From an uncultured Planctomycetaceae bacterium (GTDB lineage Bacteria; Planctomycetota; Planctomycetia; Planctomycetales; Planctomycetaceae): DNA of 46,029 bases. Of this stretch, positions 24,261 through 33,014 are shown piece by piece. The translations under genes and the position numbers were made by a program. Each line of letters opens with the position of its first letter. Position 1 is the first letter of the stretch. The notes beneath the pieces were generated by a model, which made no database searches, had not been told where the DNA came from, and saw only the letters and a program-made list of their open reading frames with translations. The DNA is taken from NCBI GenBank assembly GCA_903896675.1, contig CAITYU010000318.1, positions 1 to 46,029 on the forward strand. Direction: 5' to 3'.

Positions 24261-26951
24261 ATGTTCAGGTTATTTGTTGTGGCCCTCAGACCGCTGCTGC
24301 ACACACTGTGCTCTGCTGTATTGCTGATCAGCCTTTCTGCAGGTGCGGTGGCTGCAGACGAAACCCTGTCGCTGACACCGACTCAGGACAATTCGATCGT
24401 TATGGTGGACGGCGAGTGGTCAGAAAACGCGGGCTCCAGCGGACGCATTCGCATCAAGGGCAATCAGCATATCGTGGCCTTCAACTTTGACTTTGCACCT
24501 CTTCGCGGCCGACGGGTGCGACGCGCCACGCTCATCTGTACACAGGCCTCGGAGACAATCCACGGCGTCACACTCTCCACAATTGCAGTGCCGTGGAACG
24601 AACACAACAGCAATGCGCTGACTGCGGGAGCGGAGTCCATCGCTGGCTGGGGAGCAGCAGGCGTGAAATTCCCGGCCATCTGCGGCGGCAACGCCGGCAC
24701 TTTGGTGCATCAGAGCGATGCACCGGTCAGGGATGGCGTCTATTCCTGGGACATTCATCCGGACCTGATCCATGCCAATGTACTGGGACTTGCCTTCGGC
24801 CTGGCCGTCCATGAACACTCCGCGGATTACTCGCGAAATCCCACCATCTACGCGCGTGAGCAGTCGGGTAAAGCACCGCGACTGGAGCTGGAAATGGAAT
24901 CGACCGCTGAGCCTGCTCCGGCACCCCCGCAGCAGATCGAAGTGACGCTCAATTCCGACGGCATGCCTGAGCTGTCGTTTGTCGCACCCGCATCCGGCTT
25001 TGGTCTCGAACTTACCGTGGACGGCGTACCAGTGCGTCGTGAACGGATTCCGCTGCTGCAGCCAGGTAAGCGTCAGACCGTTCTTCTGCCCGAGTTACTG
25101 GCGGAGTCCGGGCGTTCCGGATCGGCATCGATCGGCCTGCGGGCCGTGAACAGAAATGGCGAATTCTCTGAGCGGACCTCGCTGCGGACAGAGCGGGTGC
25201 AGCAACGTACTCTGCCGCAGCTGTCCCCGCAGTCAGTCAGCCTCTCAACAGGGCCAGTCGTGCCAGCCGGTATTGCAGTTGTTCCGGTTTGTGATCGCTA
25301 CGACCAGTCCGGCAGAGCAGTGGGCGAACTGCCACCGGACTATCGTACAGCAAATCCGATTTTTGACGGTCGACGGATTACGTTGTCCGCAGCGGCCGGC
25401 GAAGTCGTATCACTGCAATTGCTGCTGCGGGGCGAGGGGCAGCAGAAGGTTTCGGTTGAGTTTGTCGGAAAGCAGCCGTCAGTGCAGTTGTATCGTGCGG
25501 TGTATGTGAAGGCTGGCAAGCGTCAGATTCCGGACCCGTTAATTCCGCTGCAGGATCAGGTACAACTGCAGCAGGATCAGGATGCCGTGATTGTGGCGGA
25601 TATCAGTATTCCCTTTGACGCGGCAGCGGGAACATGGACCGGAAATGTCAGAATCTCCGACGGTCGCAGGATTCCGATTCTGCTGGAAGTGTACCCATTC
25701 CAGTTGCCACGAACGGCGTCGTTTCTCTGCGAAATGAACAGCTATGGCCTGCCCGACCATGTGGAAGATTACTACGCGATGCAGCGAGCCGCACACGACA
25801 ATCGAGTGCACCTGAACATTCTTCATTATTCGCATAACACTGCCGCTGCCGGTGCCAGGAAAAGCAACCTCGACATGCGGCTGCGTTCCGGCCGCCGGAT
25901 GGACAACCGTCGATATGATGCGATCGAACCAGGCGCTCAGCATGCGTGGTGGGATGACTTCGCTGCTGCCTTCGGACCGGTACTGGATGGCAGCCTGTTT
26001 GCGGATCAGCATCGCGGAGCCATTCCCGTTCCGGGATTCTACCTGACCTTTCACGAAAGCTGGCCCCTGAACTGTCGGCAGTTCTTCAATGGAAATCCTG
26101 ATGCGGGGAAAGCCTTTGCCGAGCATCCGGAGTATGCGGCAACGTGGACAGCCATACTCAGGGACTTCGCAACGCTGGCACAAAACAAAGGCTGGACCAG
26201 CACCGGATTTCAGGTGTACCTGAACAACAAAGGTTCAATGAATGACCCTGCAAAATCACCCTGGGTGCTGGATGAACCGGCCGGTTTCTGGGATTACCGA
26301 GCGTTGCAGTACTACGGGGAGCTGGCGGATGCGGGTCGGGCTGCTGCCGGCAATGTCCGGATTGACTATCGGATCGATATTTCGCGGCCTGAGTATACTC
26401 GCGGAGAACTGGCCGGACGATCAGATCACTGGGTTGTATCGGCCGCAGCGTTCGCTGCTTACCGTTCACTGGTTCAGGAACAGCAGCGGCAGAATGGCTT
26501 GAAGATCTGGATCTACGGCACAACACCGGATGTCGATCAGTCCAGCCGCAGCCTGCATGCGTGGGCGGTGGATTCGTGGCTGGGAGGGGCTTCCGGTCTT
26601 GTGCCATGGCAGACGGTCAACAAGTCGGGCAGCGCCCTGCAGGAAGCTGACACCCTCGGGATCTTTATTATGGACAGCAGTGCGGGCGAGCGTCCGGCAG
26701 TCCGGCAGACGCTCCGATTGAAAGCATGGCGGGATACCCAGCAGTTGATCGAGTACCTGATCCTGCTGAAAACTAAGCGGCAACTGACAGCAGCTCAGTT
26801 GCAGCAGTTCGTCGCAGACCACGTCAGTATCCGGACCCGGGTCAGCCAGCAGAACGACGACGATGCAGGTGCCCTGCAGGCAGAGCAGGTCAATCCGGCA
26901 AACTGGAATTCGCTGCGACGGGCAACTGCAGCACTGCTGATGGCCCCCTGA
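24261..26951 (+). CDS. Large secreted protein: DNRLRE-like domain plus DUF4091/glycosidase-like region
   Basis: This 896-aa protein has a signal peptide ending near SAGAVAADE. Residues about 35-215 are a beta-rich DNRLRE/CBM96-like module (SLTPTQDNSIVMVDG, RGRRVRRATLICTQ, YSRNPTIYAREQSGKAPRLEL). A fibronectin-like linker follows. From about 340 to the end lies a large alpha/beta region (PFDAAAGTWTGNVRI, GFYLTFHESWPLNC, WAVDSWLGGASGLVPWQTVN) that resembles DUF4091/GH123-like enzymes. The glycosidase assignment is tentative because I cannot identify the acid/base pair with certainty. It starts 2 nt after the giant TPR gene, so the two are surely co-transcribed. The next gene is a carrier that could import a released sugar. 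Confidence 0.65.
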   Translation: MFRLFVVALRPLLHTLCSAVLLISLSAGAVAADETLSLTPTQDNSIVMVDGEWSENAGSSGRIRIKGNQHIVAFNFDFAPLRGRRVRRATLICTQASETIHGVTLSTIAVPWNEHNSNALTAGAESIAGWGAAGVKFPAICGGNAGTLVHQSDAPVRDGVYSWDIHPDLIHANVLGLAFGLAVHEHSADYSRNPTIYAREQSGKAPRLELEMESTAEPAPAPPQQIEVTLNSDGMPELSFVAPASGFGLELTVDGVPVRRERIPLLQPGKRQTVLLPELLAESGRSGSASIGLRAVNRNGEFSERTSLRTERVQQRTLPQLSPQSVSLSTGPVVPAGIAVVPVCDRYDQSGRAVGELPPDYRTANPIFDGRRITLSAAAGEVVSLQLLLRGEGQQKVSVEFVGKQPSVQLYRAVYVKAGKRQIPDPLIPLQDQVQLQQDQDAVIVADISIPFDAAAGTWTGNVRISDGRRIPILLEVYPFQLPRTASFLCEMNSYGLPDHVEDYYAMQRAAHDNRVHLNILHYSHNTAAAGARKSNLDMRLRSGRRMDNRRYDAIEPGAQHAWWDDFAAAFGPVLDGSLFADQHRGAIPVPGFYLTFHESWPLNCRQFFNGNPDAGKAFAEHPEYAATWTAILRDFATLAQNKGWTSTGFQVYLNNKGSMNDPAKSPWVLDEPAGFWDYRALQYYGELADAGRAAAGNVRIDYRIDISRPEYTRGELAGRSDHWVVSAAAFAAYRSLVQEQQRQNGLKIWIYGTTPDVDQSSRSLHAWAVDSWLGGASGLVPWQTVNKSGSALQEADTLGIFIMDSSAGERPAVRQTLRLKAWRDTQQLIEYLILLKTKRQLTAAQLQQFVADHVSIRTRVSQQNDDDAGALQAEQVNPANWNSLRRATAALLMAP

Positions 26952-27029
26952 ACACAACACAACTGGTTTGACTGAGATCGCCCGGCAGGGGAGTATGTAA
27001 CACCTGCCAGCATCCCAAAGGAAACTCTG

Positions 27030-28274
27030 ATGTCCGGAACAGTACCCGCCAGCAATCAGAATCACCACGGCACCACCGCGTGGCTGGTGGTGGCACTGCT
27101 GTTTCCTGTAGCTCTGCTGAACTATCTGGATCGGCAGATGCTGGCGGCGATGAAGGCGTCGATGATCAATGACATCCCGGGTATCGACAACAAGGAAAAC
27201 TGGGGACTGGTACTGGCTGTATTCAAATGGGTCTACGCAGGACTCAGCCCCTTCGGTGGTTACGTCGCTGATCGCGTCAGTCGTCGCCATGTCATCTGCC
27301 TCAGCCTGCTGGTGTGGTCCGTCGTCACCTGGCTCACTGCGGACGTCTCCACGTTTCAGCAGCTGCTGCTGATGCGGGCATTGATGGGTATCAGCGAAGC
27401 TTTTTATATCCCTGCAGCACTGGCATTGATCACAGACTATCACACTGGCCGCAATCGCTCACTGGCTGTCGGTGTGCATCAGACCGGCATTTACGCCGGC
27501 CTGATTCTGGGTGGCATGGCGGGCTATGCGGCTGATGCTCCGCAGATCGGCTGGAGATTCGTTTTTTCCGGCTGCGGAATTGCCGGCATCCTGTATGCCC
27601 TGCCGCTGCTGCTGATCCTGAAGAATCCGCCGCAGGCGGCGCTGCGGCAGTCTTTCAATCCGGCCCAGACGCTGTCCGCCCTGCTGACAAATGTCAACTT
27701 TCTGCTGCTGGTCCTGTATTTTACTCTGCCGGCAATTGCCGGCTGGGTTGTACGCGACTGGATGCCGGACATCCTCAGGGAAAAGTTCTCACTCAGCCAG
27801 GGCAAAGCCGGACTGGTTTCAACATTTGTACACCCGGCATGTATTCTGGGCGCCGCTGTCGGGGGCCTGCTGGCTGATCGCTGGATGCAGCGCAGTCATC
27901 GCGGTCGCATCTTTATCAGTGCCATCGGCATGGCCATGTTTCTGCCCTCGCTGTATGCCGTCGGCAGTGCTCATACGCAGTTCACAGCAATGGCAGGCCT
28001 CGTCCTTTTCGGCGTGGGCTGGGGCTTCTTTGACTGCAACAACATGCCGATTCTCTGCCAGATTGCCCGCCCGGAACTGCGCGCCACCGGATATGGCATC
28101 ATGAATCTGGTAAGTATCAGTTGTGGCGGCTTTGGAGACTGGGGATTTGGCTGGCTGCGGGATCGAAACGTCCCGGTGAATGCCATCTTCGCCGCCTTTG
28201 CACTTGTCGCAGCACTGTCCATCGTGATTGTTCTGCTGATCCGACCAACCCAGCAGGACGAACATGTCGGATAG
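27030..28274 (+). CDS. MFS transporter, ACS/hexuronate-like
   Basis: This is a 414-aa polytopic protein with 12 predicted membrane helices. The N-terminal NYLDRQMLAA after the first helix is characteristic of the anion:cation symporter group. The loop motif GGYVADRVSRRHV between helices 2 and 3 and the RALMGISEAFYIPAA stretch in helix 4 also fit. Substrates in that group are organic anions such as sugar acids. AAAGGA lies 9 nt before the ATG. It follows the DUF4091-like gene by 78 nt and overlaps the next gene by 11 bases. Confidence 0.88.
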   Translation: MSGTVPASNQNHHGTTAWLVVALLFPVALLNYLDRQMLAAMKASMINDIPGIDNKENWGLVLAVFKWVYAGLSPFGGYVADRVSRRHVICLSLLVWSVVTWLTADVSTFQQLLLMRALMGISEAFYIPAALALITDYHTGRNRSLAVGVHQTGIYAGLILGGMAGYAADAPQIGWRFVFSGCGIAGILYALPLLLILKNPPQAALRQSFNPAQTLSALLTNVNFLLLVLYFTLPAIAGWVVRDWMPDILREKFSLSQGKAGLVSTFVHPACILGAAVGGLLADRWMQRSHRGRIFISAIGMAMFLPSLYAVGSAHTQFTAMAGLVLFGVGWGFFDCNNMPILCQIARPELRATGYGIMNLVSISCGGFGDWGFGWLRDRNVPVNAIFAAFALVAALSIVIVLLIRPTQQDEHVG

Positions 28275-29562
28275 CAGCCCTGATACCGGTCAGCATTGTG
28301 CAAACTCGGCAGGTCTGCCCGTCGCCACCGCCCAGCTCCGCTGGGTCTGCTGTCTGCTGCTGCTGGCAGCGCTGCTGCGCGTCATCGCGGCTGTCGCCAT
28401 CGATCAGCACTGCCGCCACGTCGGTCGACAATTCCTTGTTGAAGGCGATGCCAATGGCTACTGGGCTCTGGGAGAGGCGATCGCTGCCGGAGCAGACTAC
28501 GCCATTCACACACCCCCGCGAAGAATTCTGAGAACCCCAGGCTTTCCCCTGCTGCTGGCGGCCAGCATCCGCGTGTTCGGCCACAGTATCCTGATGGCAT
28601 CGCTGTTGCTGGCAATGGTGGGAACCGTCGTGTGCCTGCAGGTCTACCTGCTGACGCGACGACTTGCCGGACCACTTCCGGCACTTGCCGCACTGGCGCT
28701 TGCCGCCATCTCACCACTGCAGATTGCCTCCAGCGTACAGATCCTGTCAGAAGGCTGGTTCACCTGCTGGGTCCTGGCCAGTCTTCTGACTCTTGAACCC
28801 CTGCTGCGTGCAGAGCCCCCCCAAAGAAAACTGCACCTGCTGCTGCAGGCCCTGACGGCCGGACTGGCGACAGGCGCCGGAATCCTCGTTCGACCCGGCT
28901 GGATTCTCTGGCCAGCCCTCGCCACCCCTCTGCTGTTGCTCTTTCACCGCGGTCCGAAAGGCCAGCGAATCCTGCTGGCCGGCCTGCTGTGCCTGGGTTC
29001 ATGGCTGGTGCTGTTGCCATGGGCCATTCGCAATCATCAGGTCAGCGGTCTGTGGATTCACACCTCACTGTGGTCCGGCCCCAGCCTCTATGATGGCCTG
29101 AATCCGCAGGCGACTGGCGCCAGCGACATGCGATTTCTGGATGAAGAATCGCTGTACACGCGTTTCAGCGAAGCGGAAGTGAATGAGCTCTACAAACGCC
29201 GGGCACTGGACTTTGTGTTGCAGAACCCGCAACGAACAACTGAACTTGCGATCACTAAATCAGCACGATTCCTCAGTCCGGTACTCAATGCTCAGGGGCT
29301 TTCAAATGTGGCACTGAACGCCTGCCTGCTCAGCTGGTATCTGTTTCTGGTGATCCTTACGGTGCGGGGGCTGTTCAGCGGTTGTCTGCCTGCAGTTGCC
29401 ACCCTGCTGTTATTCCTGCCGTTTCTGCAGTTCCTGCTGGTTCATATGGTCTTTGTTGGCTCTGTCAGATATCGTTTGCCTGTGGAGATGCCACTGACAG
29501 CGGTGGCAGCCTGCGGAATGGTTGGGATGTGGCAGCGTCGCAGCGGGCGCTGGCGTTCCTGA
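28264..29562 (+). CDS. GT39/ArnT-like membrane glycosyltransferase
   Basis: This 432-aa integral membrane protein has about 10 helices. Between the first two helices lies the pattern of polyprenol-phosphate-sugar-dependent transferases: GDANGYWALGEAIAAGADYA, followed by RTPGFPLLLA. Enzymes of this GT-C fold move a sugar from a lipid carrier to protein, lipid A or another acceptor on the outer face of the membrane. Its start lies inside the end of the MFS gene (11-base overlap), so translation is probably coupled. The acceptor is unknown. The downstream AsmA-like gene hints at envelope lipid or glycan work. Confidence 0.8.
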   Translation: MSDSSPDTGQHCANSAGLPVATAQLRWVCCLLLLAALLRVIAAVAIDQHCRHVGRQFLVEGDANGYWALGEAIAAGADYAIHTPPRRILRTPGFPLLLAASIRVFGHSILMASLLLAMVGTVVCLQVYLLTRRLAGPLPALAALALAAISPLQIASSVQILSEGWFTCWVLASLLTLEPLLRAEPPQRKLHLLLQALTAGLATGAGILVRPGWILWPALATPLLLLFHRGPKGQRILLAGLLCLGSWLVLLPWAIRNHQVSGLWIHTSLWSGPSLYDGLNPQATGASDMRFLDEESLYTRFSEAEVNELYKRRALDFVLQNPQRTTELAITKSARFLSPVLNAQGLSNVALNACLLSWYLFLVILTVRGLFSGCLPAVATLLLFLPFLQFLLVHMVFVGSVRYRLPVEMPLTAVAACGMVGMWQRRSGRWRS

Positions 29563-29589
29563 CGGCAGACGGGCAACGGGCACGGACGC

Positions 29590-32500
29590 ATGCGTTTTTC
29601 ATCAGTCATTCGCTGGATGCTGCTGATTGTGGTGACGATCTTCGTGATCGTCTGCGCAGGGGGTGGCCTGCTATGGCTGAAGAAGGATCGGTGGCTGCAG
29701 CAGAAACTGGTGCAGACATTCGAAGCCCGCGCCCCGCAATTGACACTGCACGTCGATGAAATCCGCCTGCCCGGAACGGCCACGCTGCAACTTGGCGGAG
29801 TGGAAATCAGAGATCGAGCTTCCGGCCGACCGCTGGTCCGGATCAATGAGATTCAGGCAGAGATTGACGATGCGCAACTGCTGGAACGTCAGACGGTCCT
29901 GCTCCGCAGTCTGCGACTTTCCGGGGTCGATCTGCTGTTGAAGAGAACGGCTGAGGGACGCTGGAACTGGCAGGAATACAGCTTTCCTCAGCCAGCCAAT
30001 CAGGTCTTTGTGCCACCACAGATCCGCGTACAGGACCTGCGGATGCAGTTGATTCTTGAACACGCCGGCGCAATTCCGCCTGCAGAACTGCTGCTGGCGG
30101 TCCCGGACTTTCAGGCCATACCGGCATCGGAGCATGGCTATGACGTCACGGGCCAGGTGGTACTGCCGGGTGCGGGCACACTGGCACTTGATGGCGACCT
30201 TGACCTGCAGTCGCGCAGCTGGAAACTGGCCGGTCGAGTCCGCGACGTGGCTGCCGATCAGAACCTGCTGACGATTGCTCAGTCCACAATGCCCCAGTTG
30301 TCCGAGAAGATCGACAGTCTTGAGCGAGCCCTCGCTCAGGCCCTGCAGCCTGCCACCGAGGGCCGACTTTCAGATCGTCCCGACACAGCATCTGTGTCCG
30401 GCGTTTCCGGTGCCCTCAGTGTTGGCGAGGGTGATACATCATTGCGGTTTGTCGGATTGATTGATGTCGATTTTGAAGCCCTGCGGGCACCGGGGGCCGA
30501 CATTCCGGAACTGCAGCTCAAAGTGGCTGTCCGCGAAGGATCACTCGCCTGCCCTGTACTGCCGTGGCGATTTGCCGGCATCGTGGCCTCCATGTCAGTC
30601 AGCAATACCCTGTGCAGCATCGAACTGCAGTCCGCTCGCGATGGTAATGCTCTGGTCAGCGGTCGCTGCCTGTTCCCGTTGGGAACCACCGAGACGCCCC
30701 CCGAAGCGTCATTGCACCTCGAAAACTTTCCTGTAACCATGCAGATGAAGTCCCTCGTACCCCCGAAGTCACAACGGTTTTTTGATCACTTTCAGCCGGG
30801 TGGCTCAATCACCGGTGACGCCGTACTGAAACGCATGCCATCGGGACGCTGGGTGCCGGTGTCCGTGGAAGCCGTCACCCAGGACGGTGCTATGCGATTT
30901 CATCGTTTCCGTCAGCAGATCACCGGAGTACGTGCGCAACTGTCTCAGCGAGCTCTGCCGACGCCCGAAGCAACAATGCAGGACGTGGTGTTTGATATTC
31001 GCGCCGAGGGTACAGCCGGCGGCAATCTCGTCACTGCGGTCGGCTGGATCCGCAATCCCGGTCCCGAACTGGAACTGAGATTTGATGTACACGCCGAACA
31101 TCTGCCACTCGATACAGCCTTCCGCGATGCTCTCGACGAACCGGCTCGCAGGGTTATCGAAGCCCTGAATCTTACCGGAGAAGCCACGGCGGATGTTGCC
31201 TGCTACCGCGAACCCGGACTGGATCGCCCCACAGACATCCGACTGACCGGCAACGTCCGGAACTCAAAACTCAGATTCCGCAGTTTCCCCTACGATGTCG
31301 AAAATCTGTCCGGGCTGGTCAGGTTTCAGTCAAAGGAAAAACGCTGGAGCTTCGAGAACCTGGCCGGGCGTCACGGCGCTGCGGAACTTTCCGGGCAGGG
31401 AACATTCACCGGACTCCCGACACCGGGCACACTGAACCTGACCGTGCAGACAAAGAACGCAGATCTGGACGCCGATCTGTTCAATGCTCTGCCACCATCC
31501 AGTCGCACAGTCTGGTCCATCATCAACCCGGACGGGCGGGTTGACCTCACAACGCTGATCTCATGGACCGCAGTGCCCGGCTCAAAACCCAGCGTCAGCC
31601 TGCAGGACGTGCACGTCTACGAGGCTCGCATTTGCCCCCAGCCCTTTCCATACCCGATGGCAATTTCCTCAGCCAGGCTCAGTTTTATCCCGGATGCACC
31701 GGAATTCAACGGACGTCAGCACTGCGAGATTCATTCCCTGAACGCTCAGCACGAAGGTTCGCAAATCTCGGCCTCCGGATGGGCCGAAGTCAGCCCTGCA
31801 GGCGAGTGGCAGTTGCACCTGAATGACGTCAATGCCAGTCGCGTGCGACCGGACGATCAGTTGCGTGCAGCCCTGCCCGACAGCTGGCGACAGTTCCTGT
31901 CCCGCCTTGGACAGGCAGGCCTGATCTCCATCGAATCGTCAGAAATTGACTTCCGCGGCATGGTCGACCAGTCGGCTGCACCGACCGCAGCATGGCGAGT
32001 CAACTGCCTGCTGGAGGGATGCGAGCTCAACGCGGGACTGGGACTGACAAATGTCAATGGCCGCGTGCGGGCCGGCGGCAGCTGGGATGGTGTCGACCTG
32101 AACAGCCAGGGCGATCTCCAGCTCACCAGCGTGGAAGTTCTGGACATGCGTATCGGACAGATCAGTGGACCGTGGAAAGTCACCAACGAAGAACTGGTGC
32201 TCGGACACCGCGAAGTCATTCTGGGAAAGGCCAAACCGCAGGAAGTGGAACTGTCCGATCGCATTCAGGGGCAGGCCTTCGGCGGACGCCTGGAAATGGA
32301 TGGACTGGTCAACCTGCGTGCCGGTTCTTCGTGGAGATTCTTCGGAGAACTGAAGAATGCTTTGCTGGAACAGTACGCACGTCAACAGGCACCTGATCAG
32401 CGAAATCTTCGCGGCGTACTGAATTCCTGGATCTTCGTATCCGGCGACAGCGATCAGACCAGCAGCCTGAAGGGACGTGGCCAGGTACAGATCAGCCCCG

Positions 32501-32991
32501 CATCGCTCTACGAAACCCCCGTGGTCCTCGAACTGCTGCGAGCCCTGCCGCAGCTCAATTTTGCCGTGAATGACAGAACCGCCTTCAACCACGCTCTGAT
32601 GACATTCGAGATTGCTGATTCCGCATTCTGGTTCGATCCCATTGACCTCGTCGGCGAATCCATTTCGCTGCGGGGTCGCGGGCGTATCGGCTTTGAAGGT
32701 GACGTGGTGCTGGACTTCTTCTCACGCCCCAATCGGGGGCCCGGTCTGCGAAATCCCATCAGTGATATCCTCACCACCAGTGCTACACAATGGGTGACAG
32801 TCCAGGTGCGTGGCACCATCAATCGGCCGCAAACCACCGTCAGCAATCGTCCCCAGATCAACGAACAGTTACGACAATTCCTCGCCGGTTTCGAACCACG
32901 TCCGGGAGCACCGGCCCCGGCACTGGTCATACCCAACGCGTTCGGGCTTTCCTTCGGCCAGCCACCAATCCGCGCCAGACGACAGAACTGA
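29590..32991 (+). CDS. AsmA-like envelope protein (1,133 aa)
   Basis: An N-terminal membrane helix (WMLLIVVTIFVIVCAGGGLLWL) is followed by a very long beta-rich periplasmic region typical of AsmA/TamB/YhdP-type proteins. Near the start is the family pattern LQLGGVEIRDRASGRPLVRI followed by RSLRLSGVDLLLKR. Near the end is the AsmA-C-like stretch LRGRGRIGFEGDVVLDFFS, then WVTVQVRGTINRPQTTV. Such proteins are thought to form hydrophobic grooves that carry phospholipid between the membranes. The C-terminus has a Pro-rich tail. It lies 27 nt after the glycosyltransferase and 23 nt before the hydrolase gene, in one direction. Confidence 0.85.
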   Translation: MRFSSVIRWMLLIVVTIFVIVCAGGGLLWLKKDRWLQQKLVQTFEARAPQLTLHVDEIRLPGTATLQLGGVEIRDRASGRPLVRINEIQAEIDDAQLLERQTVLLRSLRLSGVDLLLKRTAEGRWNWQEYSFPQPANQVFVPPQIRVQDLRMQLILEHAGAIPPAELLLAVPDFQAIPASEHGYDVTGQVVLPGAGTLALDGDLDLQSRSWKLAGRVRDVAADQNLLTIAQSTMPQLSEKIDSLERALAQALQPATEGRLSDRPDTASVSGVSGALSVGEGDTSLRFVGLIDVDFEALRAPGADIPELQLKVAVREGSLACPVLPWRFAGIVASMSVSNTLCSIELQSARDGNALVSGRCLFPLGTTETPPEASLHLENFPVTMQMKSLVPPKSQRFFDHFQPGGSITGDAVLKRMPSGRWVPVSVEAVTQDGAMRFHRFRQQITGVRAQLSQRALPTPEATMQDVVFDIRAEGTAGGNLVTAVGWIRNPGPELELRFDVHAEHLPLDTAFRDALDEPARRVIEALNLTGEATADVACYREPGLDRPTDIRLTGNVRNSKLRFRSFPYDVENLSGLVRFQSKEKRWSFENLAGRHGAAELSGQGTFTGLPTPGTLNLTVQTKNADLDADLFNALPPSSRTVWSIINPDGRVDLTTLISWTAVPGSKPSVSLQDVHVYEARICPQPFPYPMAISSARLSFIPDAPEFNGRQHCEIHSLNAQHEGSQISASGWAEVSPAGEWQLHLNDVNASRVRPDDQLRAALPDSWRQFLSRLGQAGLISIESSEIDFRGMVDQSAAPTAAWRVNCLLEGCELNAGLGLTNVNGRVRAGGSWDGVDLNSQGDLQLTSVEVLDMRIGQISGPWKVTNEELVLGHREVILGKAKPQEVELSDRIQGQAFGGRLEMDGLVNLRAGSSWRFFGELKNALLEQYARQQAPDQRNLRGVLNSWIFVSGDSDQTSSLKGRGQVQISPASLYETPVVLELLRALPQLNFAVNDRTAFNHALMTFEIADSAFWFDPIDLVGESISLRGRGRIGFEGDVVLDFFSRPNRGPGLRNPISDILTTSATQWVTVQVRGTINRPQTTVSNRPQINEQLRQFLAGFEPRPGAPAPALVIPNAFGLSFGQPPIRARRQN

Positions 32992-33014
32992 ACACGAGCG
33001 ATCAGGAAAAAAAC

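Noticed and set aside
26968-26999. Possible promoter before the ACS-like MFS gene (TTGACT and TATGTA)
   Set aside because: The spacing is 20 bp, too long for a sigma70 promoter, and the short intergenic gap suggests read-through.
32790-33014. N-terminal extension of the tandem hydrolase
   Set aside because: It overlaps the end of the AsmA-like gene in another frame. The ATG at 33015 gives a proper signal peptide.
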